DNA of 64,000 nucleotides from VGBV01 sp963813725 (GTDB lineage Bacteria; Actinomycetota; Thermoleophilia; Solirubrobacterales; 70-9). The position numbers and the translations under genes are program-made. The notes beneath the pieces were generated by a model, which made no database searches, was not told where the DNA came from, and saw nothing but the letters and a program-made list of their open reading frames with translations. Below are positions 35,305-45,781 of this stretch, piece after piece; within the stretch, counting starts at the first letter, position 1, and each line of letters opens with the position of its first letter. Location: assembly GCA_963813725.1 (NCBI GenBank), contig CAWFAI010000013.1, forward strand, positions 124,001 to 188,000, written 5' to 3'.

Positions 35305-36072
35305 ATGGCAGTAGCAATCGGGATCGCTGTAGTCGTCGTCTTCTTCCTGCTGTTCATCTTCGGCTCGGCGATCCGCGTCCTGCGCGAGTACGAGCGAGGC
35401 GTCGTCTTCCGCCTCGGGCGCCTGATCGCGCAGAAGGGGCCTGGCCTGATCCTGCTGATCCCGGTGATCGACCGCATGGTGCGCGTCGACCTGCGAACCG
35501 TGACCCTGAACGTCCCTCCGCAGGAGGTGATCACCCGCGACAACGTGCCCTCGCGCGTCAACGCCGTCGCCTACTTCCGCGTGATCGACCCCAACCGGGC
35601 GATCACCGAGGTCGAGAACTTCCTGCTCGCCACCTCGCAGATCGCGCAGACGGCGATGCGATCGGTGCTGGGCAAGGCCGAGCTCGATCAGCTGCTGGCC
35701 GAGCGCGAGCGCCTCAACACCGACCTGCAGAAGATCATCGACGAGCAGACCGAGCCCTGGGGCGTCAAGGTCAGCACCGTCGAGATCAAGGACGTCGAGA
35801 TCCCCGAGCAGATGCAGCGGGCGATGGCGCGCCAGGCCGAGGCCGAGCGCGAGCGGCGCGCCAAGATCATCGCCGCCGAGGGCGAGTTCCAGGCGGCCCA
35901 GAAGCTCGCCGACGCCGCGGACATCATCAGCAAGAACCCGGCGACGCTCCAGCTCCGCTACCTGCAGACCCTGCTGGAGATGGGCGCGAACCAGAACACG
36001 ACGATCGTCTTCCCGGTCCCGATCGAGTTCATGGACGCGTTCCAGGCGATCAGGCAGAAGTCCGGCACCTAG
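35305..36072 (+). CDS. SPFH/stomatin-like (slipin) membrane protein
   Basis: 255 aa: an N-terminal membrane hairpin or helix (VAIGIAVVVVFFLLFIFGSAI), then the SPFH domain (REYERGVVFRLGRLIAQKGPGLILLIP, about 26-52; VDLRTVTLNVPPQEVITRDNV) and a coiled-coil region (QAEAERERRAKIIAAEGEFQAAQKLADAA). The C-terminus is PVPIEFMDAF. With NfeD it forms a flotillin-like membrane microdomain module. GAGAG precedes the ATG. Confidence 0.93.
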   Translation: MAVAIGIAVVVVFFLLFIFGSAIRVLREYERGVVFRLGRLIAQKGPGLILLIPVIDRMVRVDLRTVTLNVPPQEVITRDNVPSRVNAVAYFRVIDPNRAITEVENFLLATSQIAQTAMRSVLGKAELDQLLAERERLNTDLQKIIDEQTEPWGVKVSTVEIKDVEIPEQMQRAMARQAEAERERRAKIIAAEGEFQAAQKLADAADIISKNPATLQLRYLQTLLEMGANQNTTIVFPVPIEFMDAFQAIRQKSGT

Positions 36073-36088
36073 CGTCGGACCGATCCGC

Positions 36089-36553
36089 TTGAGCGCCGAC
36101 TGCCGCCTCACCGTCACCGTGCGGCCGACCGAGGCCGAGGACGAGATCGCCGAGGCGCACCGCCTGCGCTCGCGCGTCTTCCTGGGCGAGCAGAAGGTGG
36201 ACGCCTCCGACGAGTTCGACGAGTTCGAGGCCAGCTCGGCCCAGATGGTGGCCCTGGACGAGAGCGGCGTGGTCGCCACCTGCCGGCTGCGGTCCTACGG
36301 CGAGAACGGGCAGGACCTGAAGCTGGAGCGGATGGCGGTCGAGCGCCGTCTGCGCGGGTCGGGAATCGGAAGCAGGCTGCTGGAGGGCGCTGAGGACTTC
36401 GGGCGGCGGCGCGGCGCGCGGCGGATGGTGCTGCACGCCCAGACCCAGGCCCGCGGCTTCTACGCCGCCAACGGCTACCGGGCCGAGGGCGAGCCGTTCA
36501 TGGAGGCCGGCATCGAGCACGTCCGGATGACCAAGCCGCTGGCGCAGGCCTGA
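36089..36553 (+). CDS. GNAT-family N-acetyltransferase
   Basis: 154-aa ElaA-like acetyltransferase. VFLGEQKVDASDEFDEFE is typical of the N-terminal region; the acetyl-CoA pyrophosphate loop is RRLRGSGIGSRLLEGAE (about 84-100), and FYAANGYRAEGEPFMEAGIEHVRM ends the fold. Substrate unknown. Starts with TTG 36089. Its TGA overlaps the next ATG (TGATG). Confidence 0.88.
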   Translation: MSADCRLTVTVRPTEAEDEIAEAHRLRSRVFLGEQKVDASDEFDEFEASSAQMVALDESGVVATCRLRSYGENGQDLKLERMAVERRLRGSGIGSRLLEGAEDFGRRRGARRMVLHAQTQARGFYAANGYRAEGEPFMEAGIEHVRMTKPLAQA

Positions 36554-37613
36554 TGAGCCCCGAGTCGCCGCCCGCCGAGGTCCGCATCGACCAGCTCACC
36601 GGGCTGCGCACGATCCTGGCCGCGGGCCGCGCCGACCGCCCGATCGACCTGGAGCCCGCGACGCGGGACACGCTCGACCACTCGGACTGCCCGTTCTGCG
36701 AGGGCAACGAGTCGAAGACACCGCCCGAAGTCTGGGCTGACCGGCCCGGACGGCGGGCGCCCCCGATACCCCCGGCTGGCGGACTCGCGCCGTCCCCAAT
36801 CTCTACCCCGCGCTGTGCCCGCCCGGGCAGGAGGACGAACCGTCCGGGGCTACGGCCCCCGCGGCGCCCGCGGACCCCCTGCGGGCCTCCGCGCGGGCAG
36901 GCGAGCCGGACCTGTTCAGCGCTGGGCCGGCGAACGGGGTGCACGAGGTGATCATCTCCTCACCCCGGCACCGGACCTCGCTGGCCGAGCTGGACGACGC
37001 CGAGCTGGCCGCCGCGCTCGGCGCCTGGCGCGCCCGCATGGGAGAGCACGCCGAGGACTACATCTGCACCCAGCTGATCGTCAACGAGGGCGGGGGCGCC
37101 GGCGCCAGCCTCGAGCACTCCCACGCGCAGCTCTACGCGCTCGACTTCGTGCCGGTGCTGATCGCGCGCGAGCGCGAGCGCTTCACGGCCTATCACCAGC
37201 GCACGATGGGGGGAGAGCTGCTCGCCGACGTCGCCAGCGAGGAGGTCCGTCGCAAGGAGCGCATGGTCGCGATCGACGACGAGGCGCTGGTGGTCTGCCC
37301 CTGGGCCTCGCGCTCGCCCTTCGAGCTGCGGGTGATCCCCCGTGCGGCCGAGCGCCGCTTCGAGGCCGACGGCGAGGTCGGTGTGGGGGCGCTGGCCACG
37401 GCGGTGCGGGCCCTGCGCGGGCGCTTCGGCGAGGGGCTCGAGCTCAACCTCTGGGTGCGCACCGCCCCGCGCGACGCCGAGGTCTTCCACTGGCACATCG
37501 ACCTCGCCCCGAGGCTCGCGATCAAGGCCGGCTTCGAGCTCGCCACCGGCGTCGACATCAACATCTTCCCGCCCGAGCGCGCGGCGGCCGAGCTGCGCGA
37601 CGCGCTGGGCTAG
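36553..37613 (+). CDS. Galactose-1-phosphate uridylyltransferase-like protein, single-base frameshift
   Basis: Member of the GalT branch of the HIT superfamily. The N-terminal part reads IDQLTGLRTILAAGRADRPI and CPFCEGNESKTPPEVWAD with a zinc-type CxxC. In a run of five C at about 36762 one base seems missing; restored frame gives DTPGWRTRAVPNLYPAL and later GVHEVIISSPRH. The active-site region is ASLEHSHAQLYAL, a variant of the usual HPHxQ motif, and FHWHIDLAPRLAIKAGFELATG closes the fold. The substrate may not be galactose-1-phosphate. The TAG stop doubles as a -10 box for the next gene. Confidence 0.85.
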
Positions 37614-37624
37614 GCTGCCCGCTC

Positions 37625-38266
37625 GTGCCGCCGGTCTCACGCCCGATCCCCCGCTTCATCGCCGACGCCAGCGTCGAGGGGCTGCCCTACGGGCGCCACG
37701 CCCAGCAGCTCCGCGACGCCTTCGCCAAGGCCTGCGAGCCCCACCTGGCCGAGGCCGGCGGGCCGCCCGGCGAGGTCACCTGGTTCCCCGAGCGCGGCTG
37801 GGGCGGCCGTGTCTACGTGCCGGCGATCGCTTCGATCGACGGCGCGAGCGCCCCCAGCGAGTACTTCGGCTACGTCTCCTTCGTGCGCGGCGGCGACGGA
37901 GGGCCCGGGGACGTGGACGCCAAGGCCGACTTCACCGACGTCGTGGTCGAGGACAACCCCGACTGGGAGATAGACCTGAACGAGGAGGTGATCGGGCGCT
38001 GGCGCGGCGAGGGCGAGCGCGCGGCCGACGTCACCCTGGTCTGGGGCACGCCGATGGTCCGGGGCGCCGTGGCCGCGACCGCCGAGCTGGACGGGAACGT
38101 CGTCGACCAGACCCCGGTCAGCGACGAGCGCTTCACCCTGATCGCCCTCGACGCGGTCAAGGGCTTCCCGGACGACCTCTACCTCGAGCTCGCCCTGTGG
38201 ACCAGCAAGGGCGCCGAGATCGCGCGCGAGAGCCTCTACGAGGCGCCCGAGACCGGCGCCGGCTGA
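37625..38266 (+). CDS. Hypothetical protein, 213 aa
   Basis: Soluble, acidic protein without a signal peptide. It starts at GTG 37625, 8 nt after TAGGCT. Recognisable stretches: PIPRFIADASVEGLPYGRHAQQL, RGWGGRVYVPA, SEYFGYVSFVRGGDG, and a C-terminal half with repeated beta-strand patterns (VTLVWGTPMVRGAVAATAEL). I do not recognise a family. It is the last plus-strand gene before tRNA-Arg. Confidence 0.75.
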   Translation: MPPVSRPIPRFIADASVEGLPYGRHAQQLRDAFAKACEPHLAEAGGPPGEVTWFPERGWGGRVYVPAIASIDGASAPSEYFGYVSFVRGGDGGPGDVDAKADFTDVVVEDNPDWEIDLNEEVIGRWRGEGERAADVTLVWGTPMVRGAVAATAELDGNVVDQTPVSDERFTLIALDAVKGFPDDLYLELALWTSKGAEIARESLYEAPETGAG

Positions 38267-38308
38267 GGCCCCTGACGTACGCCCGGCGCGGGTCTATCCT
38301 CGCCCTCG

Positions 38309-39090
<782 letters not shown>

Positions 39091-39133
39091 AGCCACTCGA
39101 TACTGAGGCTTGGGACCGGTGACCGAGAGGCGG

Positions 39134-40267
39134 CTAGCCGCCGAACCAGCGGGCGCGGCGGGTCGCGGCGAACTCCTGCTTCTCGGCCGCGAGCTCGGTC
39201 GAGGGGCCGGCCAGTCGGGCGGTGGGCTTGGGGCCGCCGAAGAAGTTGGCCTCGACCTTGCCGACCCGGCCGCCGCCGAACTCGAGGTAGCAGTGGCCGG
39301 CGCCCTCGTTGGGGTGCTCGAGCTCGCCGCCGCGGATGCTGGCGATGATGTCTTCGGCCACGGCGCGGGCCGCGGACTCGGCGAAGACGCCCGCCTTTGC
39401 GTTGGGGGTCGCGGCCAGGTCCCCCAGCGCGTAGACACCCTCGAAGCGCGTCCTCAGGTTGGCCTTGTCGACGGGCACCCAGCCGTCCTCGGTGAGGCCT
39501 GAGCTTTCGACCACCTCGGGGGCGCGATGAATCGGGATGCCGATGAACATGTCGCAGTCGATCTGTTCGCCGTTCGCGAGGCGGGCGCGCTTGCCGCCGG
39601 GGTCGACTTCGGTCACGACCTGCTGGGCGCCGTAGGGGATGTCGCGCTCTCCGAGCGCCTTCTGGAACTCTCCCGAGACCTGCTTGGTGATCGGCACCGG
39701 CGCCGCCATCGGGCCCAGCACGCGGATCTCAACGTCGTCGCGGCTCCCGCGCTCGGTGAAGTGGTCGTGCAGCAGCAGCGCCGCCTCGAAGGGGGCGGGC
39801 GGGCACTTGTAGGGCTGGCCGAGGATGGCGATCAGGATCCGGCCCGAGTCGAAGCCGGGGAGCTCGCGCGCCATGCGCTCGGCCCCGGCGACCGAGTAGT
39901 ACTCGTGCCCGCCTGCGGCGAAGCCGGGCGTGGCCTCGAGGTCGTAGCGGGCGCCCATCGCGATCGCGAGGATGTCGGCCTCGTATGAGCCGCCGTCGGT
40001 CTCGACGCGGCGGGCCTCGGCGTCGATCGCGGTCACGCTCTCGCGGCGGAACTCGACGCCGGGCATCGAGACCTCGCTGTAGGGGAGGGCGACGTCGGCC
40101 GCGGTCCGCCTGCCGAACATCACCTCGAGCTTGGCGAAGCCGAAGGTGAACGAGTCGTTTCGGTCGATCAGGGTCACGCGGACCTCGTCGCCGAGCGACT
40201 CGGAGAGCCTCGCGGAGAGCTCGAGGCCGGCGAAGCCGGCGCCCAGGATGAGCACGTGCCTCTTCAA
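39134..40267 (-). CDS. FAD/NAD(P)-dependent oxidoreductase (sulfide:quinone reductase / NDH-2-like)
   Basis: 377-aa flavoprotein. The FAD dinucleotide fold is VLILGAGFAGLELSARL (about 5-21). LGQPYKCPPAPFEAALLLHDHF (about 144-165) is typical of the SQR/flavocytochrome branch and carries a Cys. The second FAD motif is FEGVYALGDLAATP. It may oxidise sulfide or another low-potential donor into quinone, or act as a non-proton-pumping NADH dehydrogenase. No membrane helix is visible. TTG start with TACTTC 7 nt upstream. Confidence 0.85.
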   Translation of the reverse strand: MKRHVLILGAGFAGLELSARLSESLGDEVRVTLIDRNDSFTFGFAKLEVMFGRRTAADVALPYSEVSMPGVEFRRESVTAIDAEARRVETDGGSYEADILAIAMGARYDLEATPGFAAGGHEYYSVAGAERMARELPGFDSGRILIAILGQPYKCPPAPFEAALLLHDHFTERGSRDDVEIRVLGPMAAPVPITKQVSGEFQKALGERDIPYGAQQVVTEVDPGGKRARLANGEQIDCDMFIGIPIHRAPEVVESSGLTEDGWVPVDKANLRTRFEGVYALGDLAATPNAKAGVFAESAARAVAEDIIASIRGGELEHPNEGAGHCYLEFGGGRVGKVEANFFGGPKPTARLAGPSTELAAEKQEFAATRRARWFGG

Positions 40268-40615
40268 GCCGGGCGAAGTAGATCAGACGACGGTCGCGGT
40301 GCCCAGCACGGCGCAGTCGTTGGACCCCGGGTAGGACTCCTCGAGCAGGTAGGAGATCGTCACGACCCTTCCGCTCGACCCGTTGCGGAAGACGAGCGTT
40401 CCCGCCACGTTGTCGTCGTCGCCGGAGTCACCGGCGAGCGGCGCGCGATCCCTGACGTCTTCCGGCTCATCTGTCCTCCCGTTTCCTGCCCCCTGTGCTG
40501 CACACGGATACTGACACGAATGGGGCCGCCCTGAAGGTGGAGTGGACGCTCGTCCGTGGCGGCGCCCGGCGCGGCCACAACCGCGGTCCCTGAGCGGGCG
40601 TACCATCCGCCCCGC
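40268..40615. other. 348-bp gap; possible small gene on the minus strand
   Basis: No established gene. On the minus strand GGGAGG precedes an ATG at 40470, whose frame closes at 40360. Another minus frame, ending at 40283, encodes a plausible beta-rich C-terminus (NVAGTLVFRNGSSGRVVTIS ... SNDCAVLGTATVV). Joined by a frameshift they would make a protein of about 60 aa; as it stands it may be a decayed or mis-sequenced small gene. TACCAT at 40601-40606 is a -10 box for the glycosyltransferase that follows. Confidence 0.35.
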
Positions 40616-41638
40616 ATGAAGCTGATCGTCCAGATTCCCTGCCTGAACGAGGAGGAGACGCTGCCGCGCACGCTCGGCGACCTCCCGCGAGAGGTCGAGG
40701 GGTTCGACCGGGTCGAGTGGCTCGTGGTCGACGACGGCTCGACCGACCGCACGGTCGAGGTCGCGCGAGAGCACGGCGTGGAGCACCTGGTGCGACTGAC
40801 CAACAACAAGGGGCTGGCGGCGGCCTTCCAGGCCGGGCTGGACGCCGCATTGAAGCTTGGAGCCGACGTGATCGTCAACACCGACGCCGACAACCAGTAC
40901 TCCGCCGCCGACATCCCGCGGCTGGTCGAGCCGATCCTGGCCGGGCGCGCCGACATGGTCGTCGGCGACCGCCAGGTGCAGACCATCGAGCACTTCTCGC
41001 CGACCAAGAAGCTGCTGCAGCGGCTGGGCAGCTGGATCGTGCGGCGGGCGTCGGGGACGCGGGTCCCAGACACCACCTCGGGCTTCCGCGCCTACAACCG
41101 CGAGGCGGCGCTGCAGCTGCTGGTCGTGAGCAACTACACCTACACGCTGGAGAGCCTGATCCAGGCGGGCAAGGGCCTGGTGGCGATCGAGGACGTGCCG
41201 ATCTCGACCAACCCGAAGCTGCGCGAGTCGCGGCTGATCGGCTCGACGTCGCGCTACGTCCGCCGCAGCGCCTTCTCGATCTTCCGGGCCTACGTGCGGC
41301 ACGAGCCCCTGCGCGTGTTCATGATCGCGGCCGCCGTCTTCGGCGTGCTGGCGCTCGCAGCCTGGACCCCGTTCCTGGCGGACTTCATCCTCAACGGCGA
41401 CCGCAGCGGGCACATCCAGTCCCTGATCCTGGGCGCGGTGCTGATGCTGGCCGCGGTGCAGATGTTCGCGCTGGGAATCATCGGCGACGCGCTCGCCGGC
41501 CAGCGGGTCGTCTCGCAGCGGATCTACGAGCGGGTTCGCCGCCTGGAGCTGGAGGCGGGGGTGGCCCCCTCGCACTACGAGCCGAACCTGACCGTGGAGA
41601 CGCTCGAGAACATCACCGGCTCCAAGACCCGCTCGTGA
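40616..41638 (+). CDS. Family 2 glycosyltransferase with C-terminal membrane helices
   Basis: 340 aa. The GT-A domain has QIPCLNEEETLPRTL, WLVVDDGSTDRTVEVA, NKGLAAAFQAGLDAAL and the metal-binding VNTDADNQY; SGFRAYNREAAL follows. Two membrane helices (about 230-255 and 270-295) anchor it. It resembles dolichyl/undecaprenyl-phosphate hexose synthases that use a nucleotide sugar. Probably acts in surface polysaccharide synthesis with the next genes. Confidence 0.88.
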   Translation: MKLIVQIPCLNEEETLPRTLGDLPREVEGFDRVEWLVVDDGSTDRTVEVAREHGVEHLVRLTNNKGLAAAFQAGLDAALKLGADVIVNTDADNQYSAADIPRLVEPILAGRADMVVGDRQVQTIEHFSPTKKLLQRLGSWIVRRASGTRVPDTTSGFRAYNREAALQLLVVSNYTYTLESLIQAGKGLVAIEDVPISTNPKLRESRLIGSTSRYVRRSAFSIFRAYVRHEPLRVFMIAAAVFGVLALAAWTPFLADFILNGDRSGHIQSLILGAVLMLAAVQMFALGIIGDALAGQRVVSQRIYERVRRLELEAGVAPSHYEPNLTVETLENITGSKTRS

Positions 41639-42288
41639 GCGGAGCACAGCAGCTGCGCGAGTCCGGGCTGGTCAACCCGGACGAGGGGGGCGGCAACGTC
41701 TATGACAAGTACGCGTCGACCAACCCCGTCGAGCGGGCGCTCGTCAACGGCTTTCTGCGGCAGTTCGGGGTCATGGTGGAGCTCAGCGGCGCCGCCTCGG
41801 CCCACGAGGTCGGCTGCGGCGAGGGAGAGCTGTCGATGCTGATGGCCCGCGAGGGGATGCGAGTGCGCGGAAGCGACGCGTTCGGCGAGGTGGTCGCCGA
41901 GGCGCGCCGCCGCGCCGCCGCCGAGGGCTTGGAGATCACCTTCGAGGCGAAGGCGGTCCAGAACCTGGACCCGGCGGCCGATTCGGCCGAGCTGATCGTC
42001 TGCTGCGAGGTGCTCGAGCACCTGGAGGACCCGGACGCCGCCCTGGAGACGCTGGCCTCGCTGGCGCGTCCCTGGCTGATCGCGAGCGTCCCCCGCGAGC
42101 CCCTGTGGCGGGCGCTCAACATGGCGCGCGGCAAGTACCTGGGCCAGCGCGGCAACACGCCAGGCCACCTGAACCACTGGTCGAAGGCGGGCTTCGAGCG
42201 CTTCCTGGAGGCGCGCTTCGAGGTCGAGGTGCTGCGCAGCCCGACCCCGTGGACGATGGCGCTGTGCAGGGTCAGGGGCGCCTCGTGA
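41635..42288 (+). CDS. Class I SAM-dependent methyltransferase
   Basis: 217 aa. Motif I HEVGCGEGELSMLMAREG (about 56-73), motif II GSDAFGEVVAEA, and ELIVCCEVLEHLEDPDAALETL. Similar proteins modify sugars or lipids in cell-envelope clusters. GTG 41635 overlaps the glycosyltransferase stop (GTGA), so the pair is co-translated. Confidence 0.87.
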   Translation: MSGAQQLRESGLVNPDEGGGNVYDKYASTNPVERALVNGFLRQFGVMVELSGAASAHEVGCGEGELSMLMAREGMRVRGSDAFGEVVAEARRRAAAEGLEITFEAKAVQNLDPAADSAELIVCCEVLEHLEDPDAALETLASLARPWLIASVPREPLWRALNMARGKYLGQRGNTPGHLNHWSKAGFERFLEARFEVEVLRSPTPWTMALCRVRGAS

Positions 42289-42307
42289 GCCGGTCGAAGG
42301 GAAAGCC

Positions 42308-44053
42308 GTGAGCGCGCTGCGATCGGGCTGGGCGGCGATCCGCGCCCGGCCCGGGCTCGCCGCGATCGTCTGCCTGGGCTTCGCCTGGGCCTTCACGATG
42401 CACTCGATGGGCTGGGCGCAGCTCGCCCACTACGCGCAGGTCCGCGCCTTCGCCGAGGGGCAGGCCGAGATCGACCAGTGGCACTGGGAGACCAACGACA
42501 AGGCCTGGATCGAGGGGCACTTCTATTCGGTCAAGTCGCCCGGGACGGCCGCGCTGGCGACGCCGCTGTACATGGCCCTCGAGGGCGCCGGCGGCCTGGA
42601 CGTCGCCCGCGACGCCGCGCTGAACGCGCGCGAGACCGAGTGGCCGCGGTGGGGGCCCGAGGAGAGCCCCGCGATCGAGAACTTCGGCTATGACCCGGCG
42701 CGCGGGGCGGTGATGGAGGAGCGCATCGAGGCGGGCACCCCGGTGGTCTGGCTGCTGACGCTGCTGGCGGCCGTCGTGCCGGCGGTGCTGCTGCTGCTCG
42801 GCGTTCGCTGGGCCGCCGACCGGATCGAGCCCGGCTACGGGACGGCGGCCGCGATCACCCTCGGGATCGGCTCGATGCTGATGATCTTCGCCTCCGAGTA
42901 CTTCTCGCACGTGATCGCGGCGGCGCTGGGATTCGCCGCCTTCCTGGTGCTGATGCGCGAGCGCGACGGCGCGCCGAGCGCGAGGGCGGTCGCCGGCGCG
43001 GGGGCGCTGGCGGGGCTCGCGATCAGCTTCGAGTACCAGGTGGGCCTGGTCGGCGTGGTGCTGTTCTTCTACGCGCTGGCGCGCTCGGCGCCGAGGCTGC
43101 CGCGCGCCGCGGCCTTCGCGCTCGGCGGGCTGGCCGGGGTGATCCCGGCGCTCGCCTTCAACGCCTGGGCGCTCGGGTCCCCGTTCGAGTTCGCCTACGG
43201 AGCGGCCGTGGACGATCCCGGCTTCAGCGGCCACGACACCCTGGGCCTGAACGACGACGGCCTCTTCGGGATCACCGCGCCGCGGCTGGACGCGGTCGTC
43301 GACCTGCTGCTCGCCAACCGTGGCCTGCTGGTGCTGACGCCCGTGGTGGTGGCTGCCCTGGCCGGGGTGGCGCTGATGCGGCGCGGCGAGCATCGCACCG
43401 AAGCGAACGTGATCATCGCCGTCGCAGCCGCCTACTTCGTCTACAACGCCGGCTACTGGCTCACCTTCGGCGGGGGCACCCCGGGGCCCCGCTTCCTGAT
43501 CCCGGCACTGCCGTTCGTCGCGCTCGGCCTGGCGCCCGCCTACCGGCGGCTGCCCGCGATCACCCTGGGGCTGGCGATCCCCTCGGCACTGTTCATGGTG
43601 CTCGCCGCGCTCACCTTCCCGCTGATCGGCGAGAACGGCCCGGGCACCTGGCTCGAGTTCCTCTGGGACGGGCGCTTCGAGCACACCCCGCTGACGGTGC
43701 TGGGGGTCTCCAACGCCTGGGTCGCGGTCCTCCCGGTGATGGCGGCGATCGGGGCCGCGATCGCGCTCGCCTTCAGGGCGACCCCCGATTCCACCGTCGG
43801 CGACCTGCGCCCCGCCGTGGCCGCCGTGCTCGCCTGGGTCCCGATCGCGATCCTCGGGCCGACGGTCGCCGGCGACGAGGCGACCCCGATCGAGGGCGAC
43901 CCCAACCTGATCTACCTGATCGCCACAGGCGCGGCCATCTCGCTGCTCGCGCTGCTGTGGCTGCGCCGCCGCCGGTCCGCCACCGCGCCTGCCGGTCAGC
44001 CGGCGGCGGCGGAGCCCTCGTCTGAGCCGGCGCTGGCAGAGTCGAGTTCGTAG
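42308..44053 (+). CDS. Polytopic membrane protein, probable GT-C-type glycosyltransferase
   Basis: 581 aa with ten or more hydrophobic segments. An extracytoplasmic loop after the first helix (EIDQWHWETNDKAWIEGHFYSVKSPGTAAL) resembles the acidic active-site loop of GT-C enzymes. A soluble Pro/Ala/Ser-rich tail ends the protein. Family not certain. It follows the methyltransferase by 19 bp. Its 3' end overlaps the convergent next gene by 58 bp. Confidence 0.72.
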   Translation: MSALRSGWAAIRARPGLAAIVCLGFAWAFTMHSMGWAQLAHYAQVRAFAEGQAEIDQWHWETNDKAWIEGHFYSVKSPGTAALATPLYMALEGAGGLDVARDAALNARETEWPRWGPEESPAIENFGYDPARGAVMEERIEAGTPVVWLLTLLAAVVPAVLLLLGVRWAADRIEPGYGTAAAITLGIGSMLMIFASEYFSHVIAAALGFAAFLVLMRERDGAPSARAVAGAGALAGLAISFEYQVGLVGVVLFFYALARSAPRLPRAAAFALGGLAGVIPALAFNAWALGSPFEFAYGAAVDDPGFSGHDTLGLNDDGLFGITAPRLDAVVDLLLANRGLLVLTPVVVAALAGVALMRRGEHRTEANVIIAVAAAYFVYNAGYWLTFGGGTPGPRFLIPALPFVALGLAPAYRRLPAITLGLAIPSALFMVLAALTFPLIGENGPGTWLEFLWDGRFEHTPLTVLGVSNAWVAVLPVMAAIGAAIALAFRATPDSTVGDLRPAVAAVLAWVPIAILGPTVAGDEATPIEGDPNLIYLIATGAAISLLALLWLRRRRSATAPAGQPAAAEPSSEPALAESSS

Positions 44054-45744
44054 ATCACGAGCGGACCCCGCCTGCTGAAGGTCAGCGGCAGCCCCTTGAT
44101 CGGCTTCTCCTCGGCCCCGTCCTGGGGCCAGCCGGTGCGGTCGGTGTGGAGGACGACGCTGCGGACGCCGTAATCCTGCAGCCGCTCGACGGTCGCCCGG
44201 TTGGGGAAGCCGCGCATCTCGAGGATCAGCTGCTCGATCGAGTCCGGGCGGGTGCTGGCGCGGCCGTTGACGATGTCGGGGAAGCCGTCACTGGACCAGA
44301 GCAGGTAACGGCGATTCTCCTCGCCCCCCTCGGCAGGGAGGTGCAGCTGCGGGGCCGGCGCGTCGGCCACCGAGGGCGGCACGGCGTCCACAACCGGCTG
44401 GTCCTGGTCGTCGAAGGGGTCGAAGGGAAGGCCGCGGCCCTCGACCACGACCGCGAGCGCCAGCAGCGCGGCGAGGCCGGCGATCGCGCCGCGAGCGCGG
44501 CCGGCGCCGGCGGGCGACCCGCGAGCGTCGAGCCGGCGGCGGGCGGCGCGCAGCGTTGACTCGGCGCCCGCCCCGGCCAGCAGCGCCAGCGCCAGCGTCG
44601 AGAAGGTCGCCAGACGCCCGGGCGTCCTGATCGCCTCCCAGCCGGGCAGCAGCTCGTAGATGACGCGGTAGGGCCAGAGAAAGCCCCCATCCTCCTGGAA
44701 GCCGAGCTGGAGGACCCAGAGCGCGGGCACGCTGACGCCGAGCCCGATCCGGAGCGAGCGCGGGAAGCTGGAGGAGCCGAGGCCGACCCCGGCCAGGATC
44801 AGGGTCACCAGGCCCGGGAACAGCGTCTTCTCGACGGGGTTGTTGATCGTGTCGAAGATGCCGCGCGTCGCGTCGCCCCAGACGAAGCTCTCGTCGGAGT
44901 TGAGGATGAACGCCTCGAGGTCGCCCGAGAACTCCTCGACGGTCGAAGGGGGCCTTGTGGCCTCCGGATGGGCGTCGGCGACCCGGAAGTAAGGCAGCGA
45001 GATGAGGCCGACGATGACGCCGAAGATCACCGCTGCCGCGACTCCGCCGATGACCATGCGGCGGTCGAGCGCCGGGCGTCCGCGCCGCCACCAGACGATG
45101 GCCCCGATCGTGACCAGCAGCGCCAGCAGGTAGGTGAACGGCAGCCCGATCGCGAACCCGATCGAGACCTGCCAGGCGGCGACGAGCGCGGCGGCGATCA
45201 GCAGCCACGGCCGCTGCAGCCGCAGCGCGCGCACCCCGAGCGCCAGCGTCAGCGGAATCCCGCCCGAGGAGATCACCTGCATGTGGCCGTCCTGCTCGAG
45301 GCGGAAGGGCGCGTAGGCGAACGCCGCTCCGACCACAGCGGCGCCGGCCCACCCCAGCCCCAGTTCGCGGCCCAGCCAGTAGCCGCCGAAGAAGCAGAGC
45401 GCGTAGGCGAACAGGAAGAGCAGGTCATAGCGGACGACTGCGGCGTGCGGCCCGTCGCCGATCAGGCCGGCGGGCGCGTAGCCGATCAGGGCGTCGCCGA
45501 AGGCGAGCGAGTCGGGCTGGGGCCAGAACATGTTCGACTGGAAGAACTCGAACGGCTGCTCGGTCAGCGCATGGCCACCCCAGGCGACCTGCCACGACTG
45601 CGGCAGCGGGTCGCCCAGGTCCTTGGGGATCGTGTCGCCGAGGTTGAGTATCAGCGGCCAGTGCATGACGACCGACAGCAGCAGCGCCGCGCCGGCCACG
45701 AGCAGCATCTCCCGCAAGGTGATCTCGCGCCTGACTGTCAGCAT
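43996..45744 (-). CDS. Polytopic membrane protein, GT-C/YfhO-like
   Basis: 582 aa with about ten to twelve helices. The first extracytoplasmic loop is HWPLILNLGDTIPKDLGDPLPQSWQVAW, typical of large GT-C-like proteins that use polyprenyl-linked sugars, and NMFWPQPDSLAFGDAL follows. The C-terminal 150 residues are extracytoplasmic. Function uncertain. It starts at ATG 45744 with TAGCCT 10 nt upstream and converges with the preceding gene. Confidence 0.72.
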   Translation of the reverse strand: MLTVRREITLREMLLVAGAALLLSVVMHWPLILNLGDTIPKDLGDPLPQSWQVAWGGHALTEQPFEFFQSNMFWPQPDSLAFGDALIGYAPAGLIGDGPHAAVVRYDLLFLFAYALCFFGGYWLGRELGLGWAGAAVVGAAFAYAPFRLEQDGHMQVISSGGIPLTLALGVRALRLQRPWLLIAAALVAAWQVSIGFAIGLPFTYLLALLVTIGAIVWWRRGRPALDRRMVIGGVAAAVIFGVIVGLISLPYFRVADAHPEATRPPSTVEEFSGDLEAFILNSDESFVWGDATRGIFDTINNPVEKTLFPGLVTLILAGVGLGSSSFPRSLRIGLGVSVPALWVLQLGFQEDGGFLWPYRVIYELLPGWEAIRTPGRLATFSTLALALLAGAGAESTLRAARRRLDARGSPAGAGRARGAIAGLAALLALAVVVEGRGLPFDPFDDQDQPVVDAVPPSVADAPAPQLHLPAEGGEENRRYLLWSSDGFPDIVNGRASTRPDSIEQLILEMRGFPNRATVERLQDYGVRSVVLHTDRTGWPQDGAEEKPIKGLPLTFSRRGPLVIYELDSASAGSDEGSAAAG

Positions 45745-45781
45745 CGGGCGCGCGAGGCTACCCGGCGGCGGCGGGCTGCGC

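Noticed and set aside
36815..37624. Plus-strand frame running through galT-like into the 213-aa hypothetical gene
   Set aside because: Its first part is the wrong frame of the galT-like gene; the real downstream gene starts at GTG 37625.
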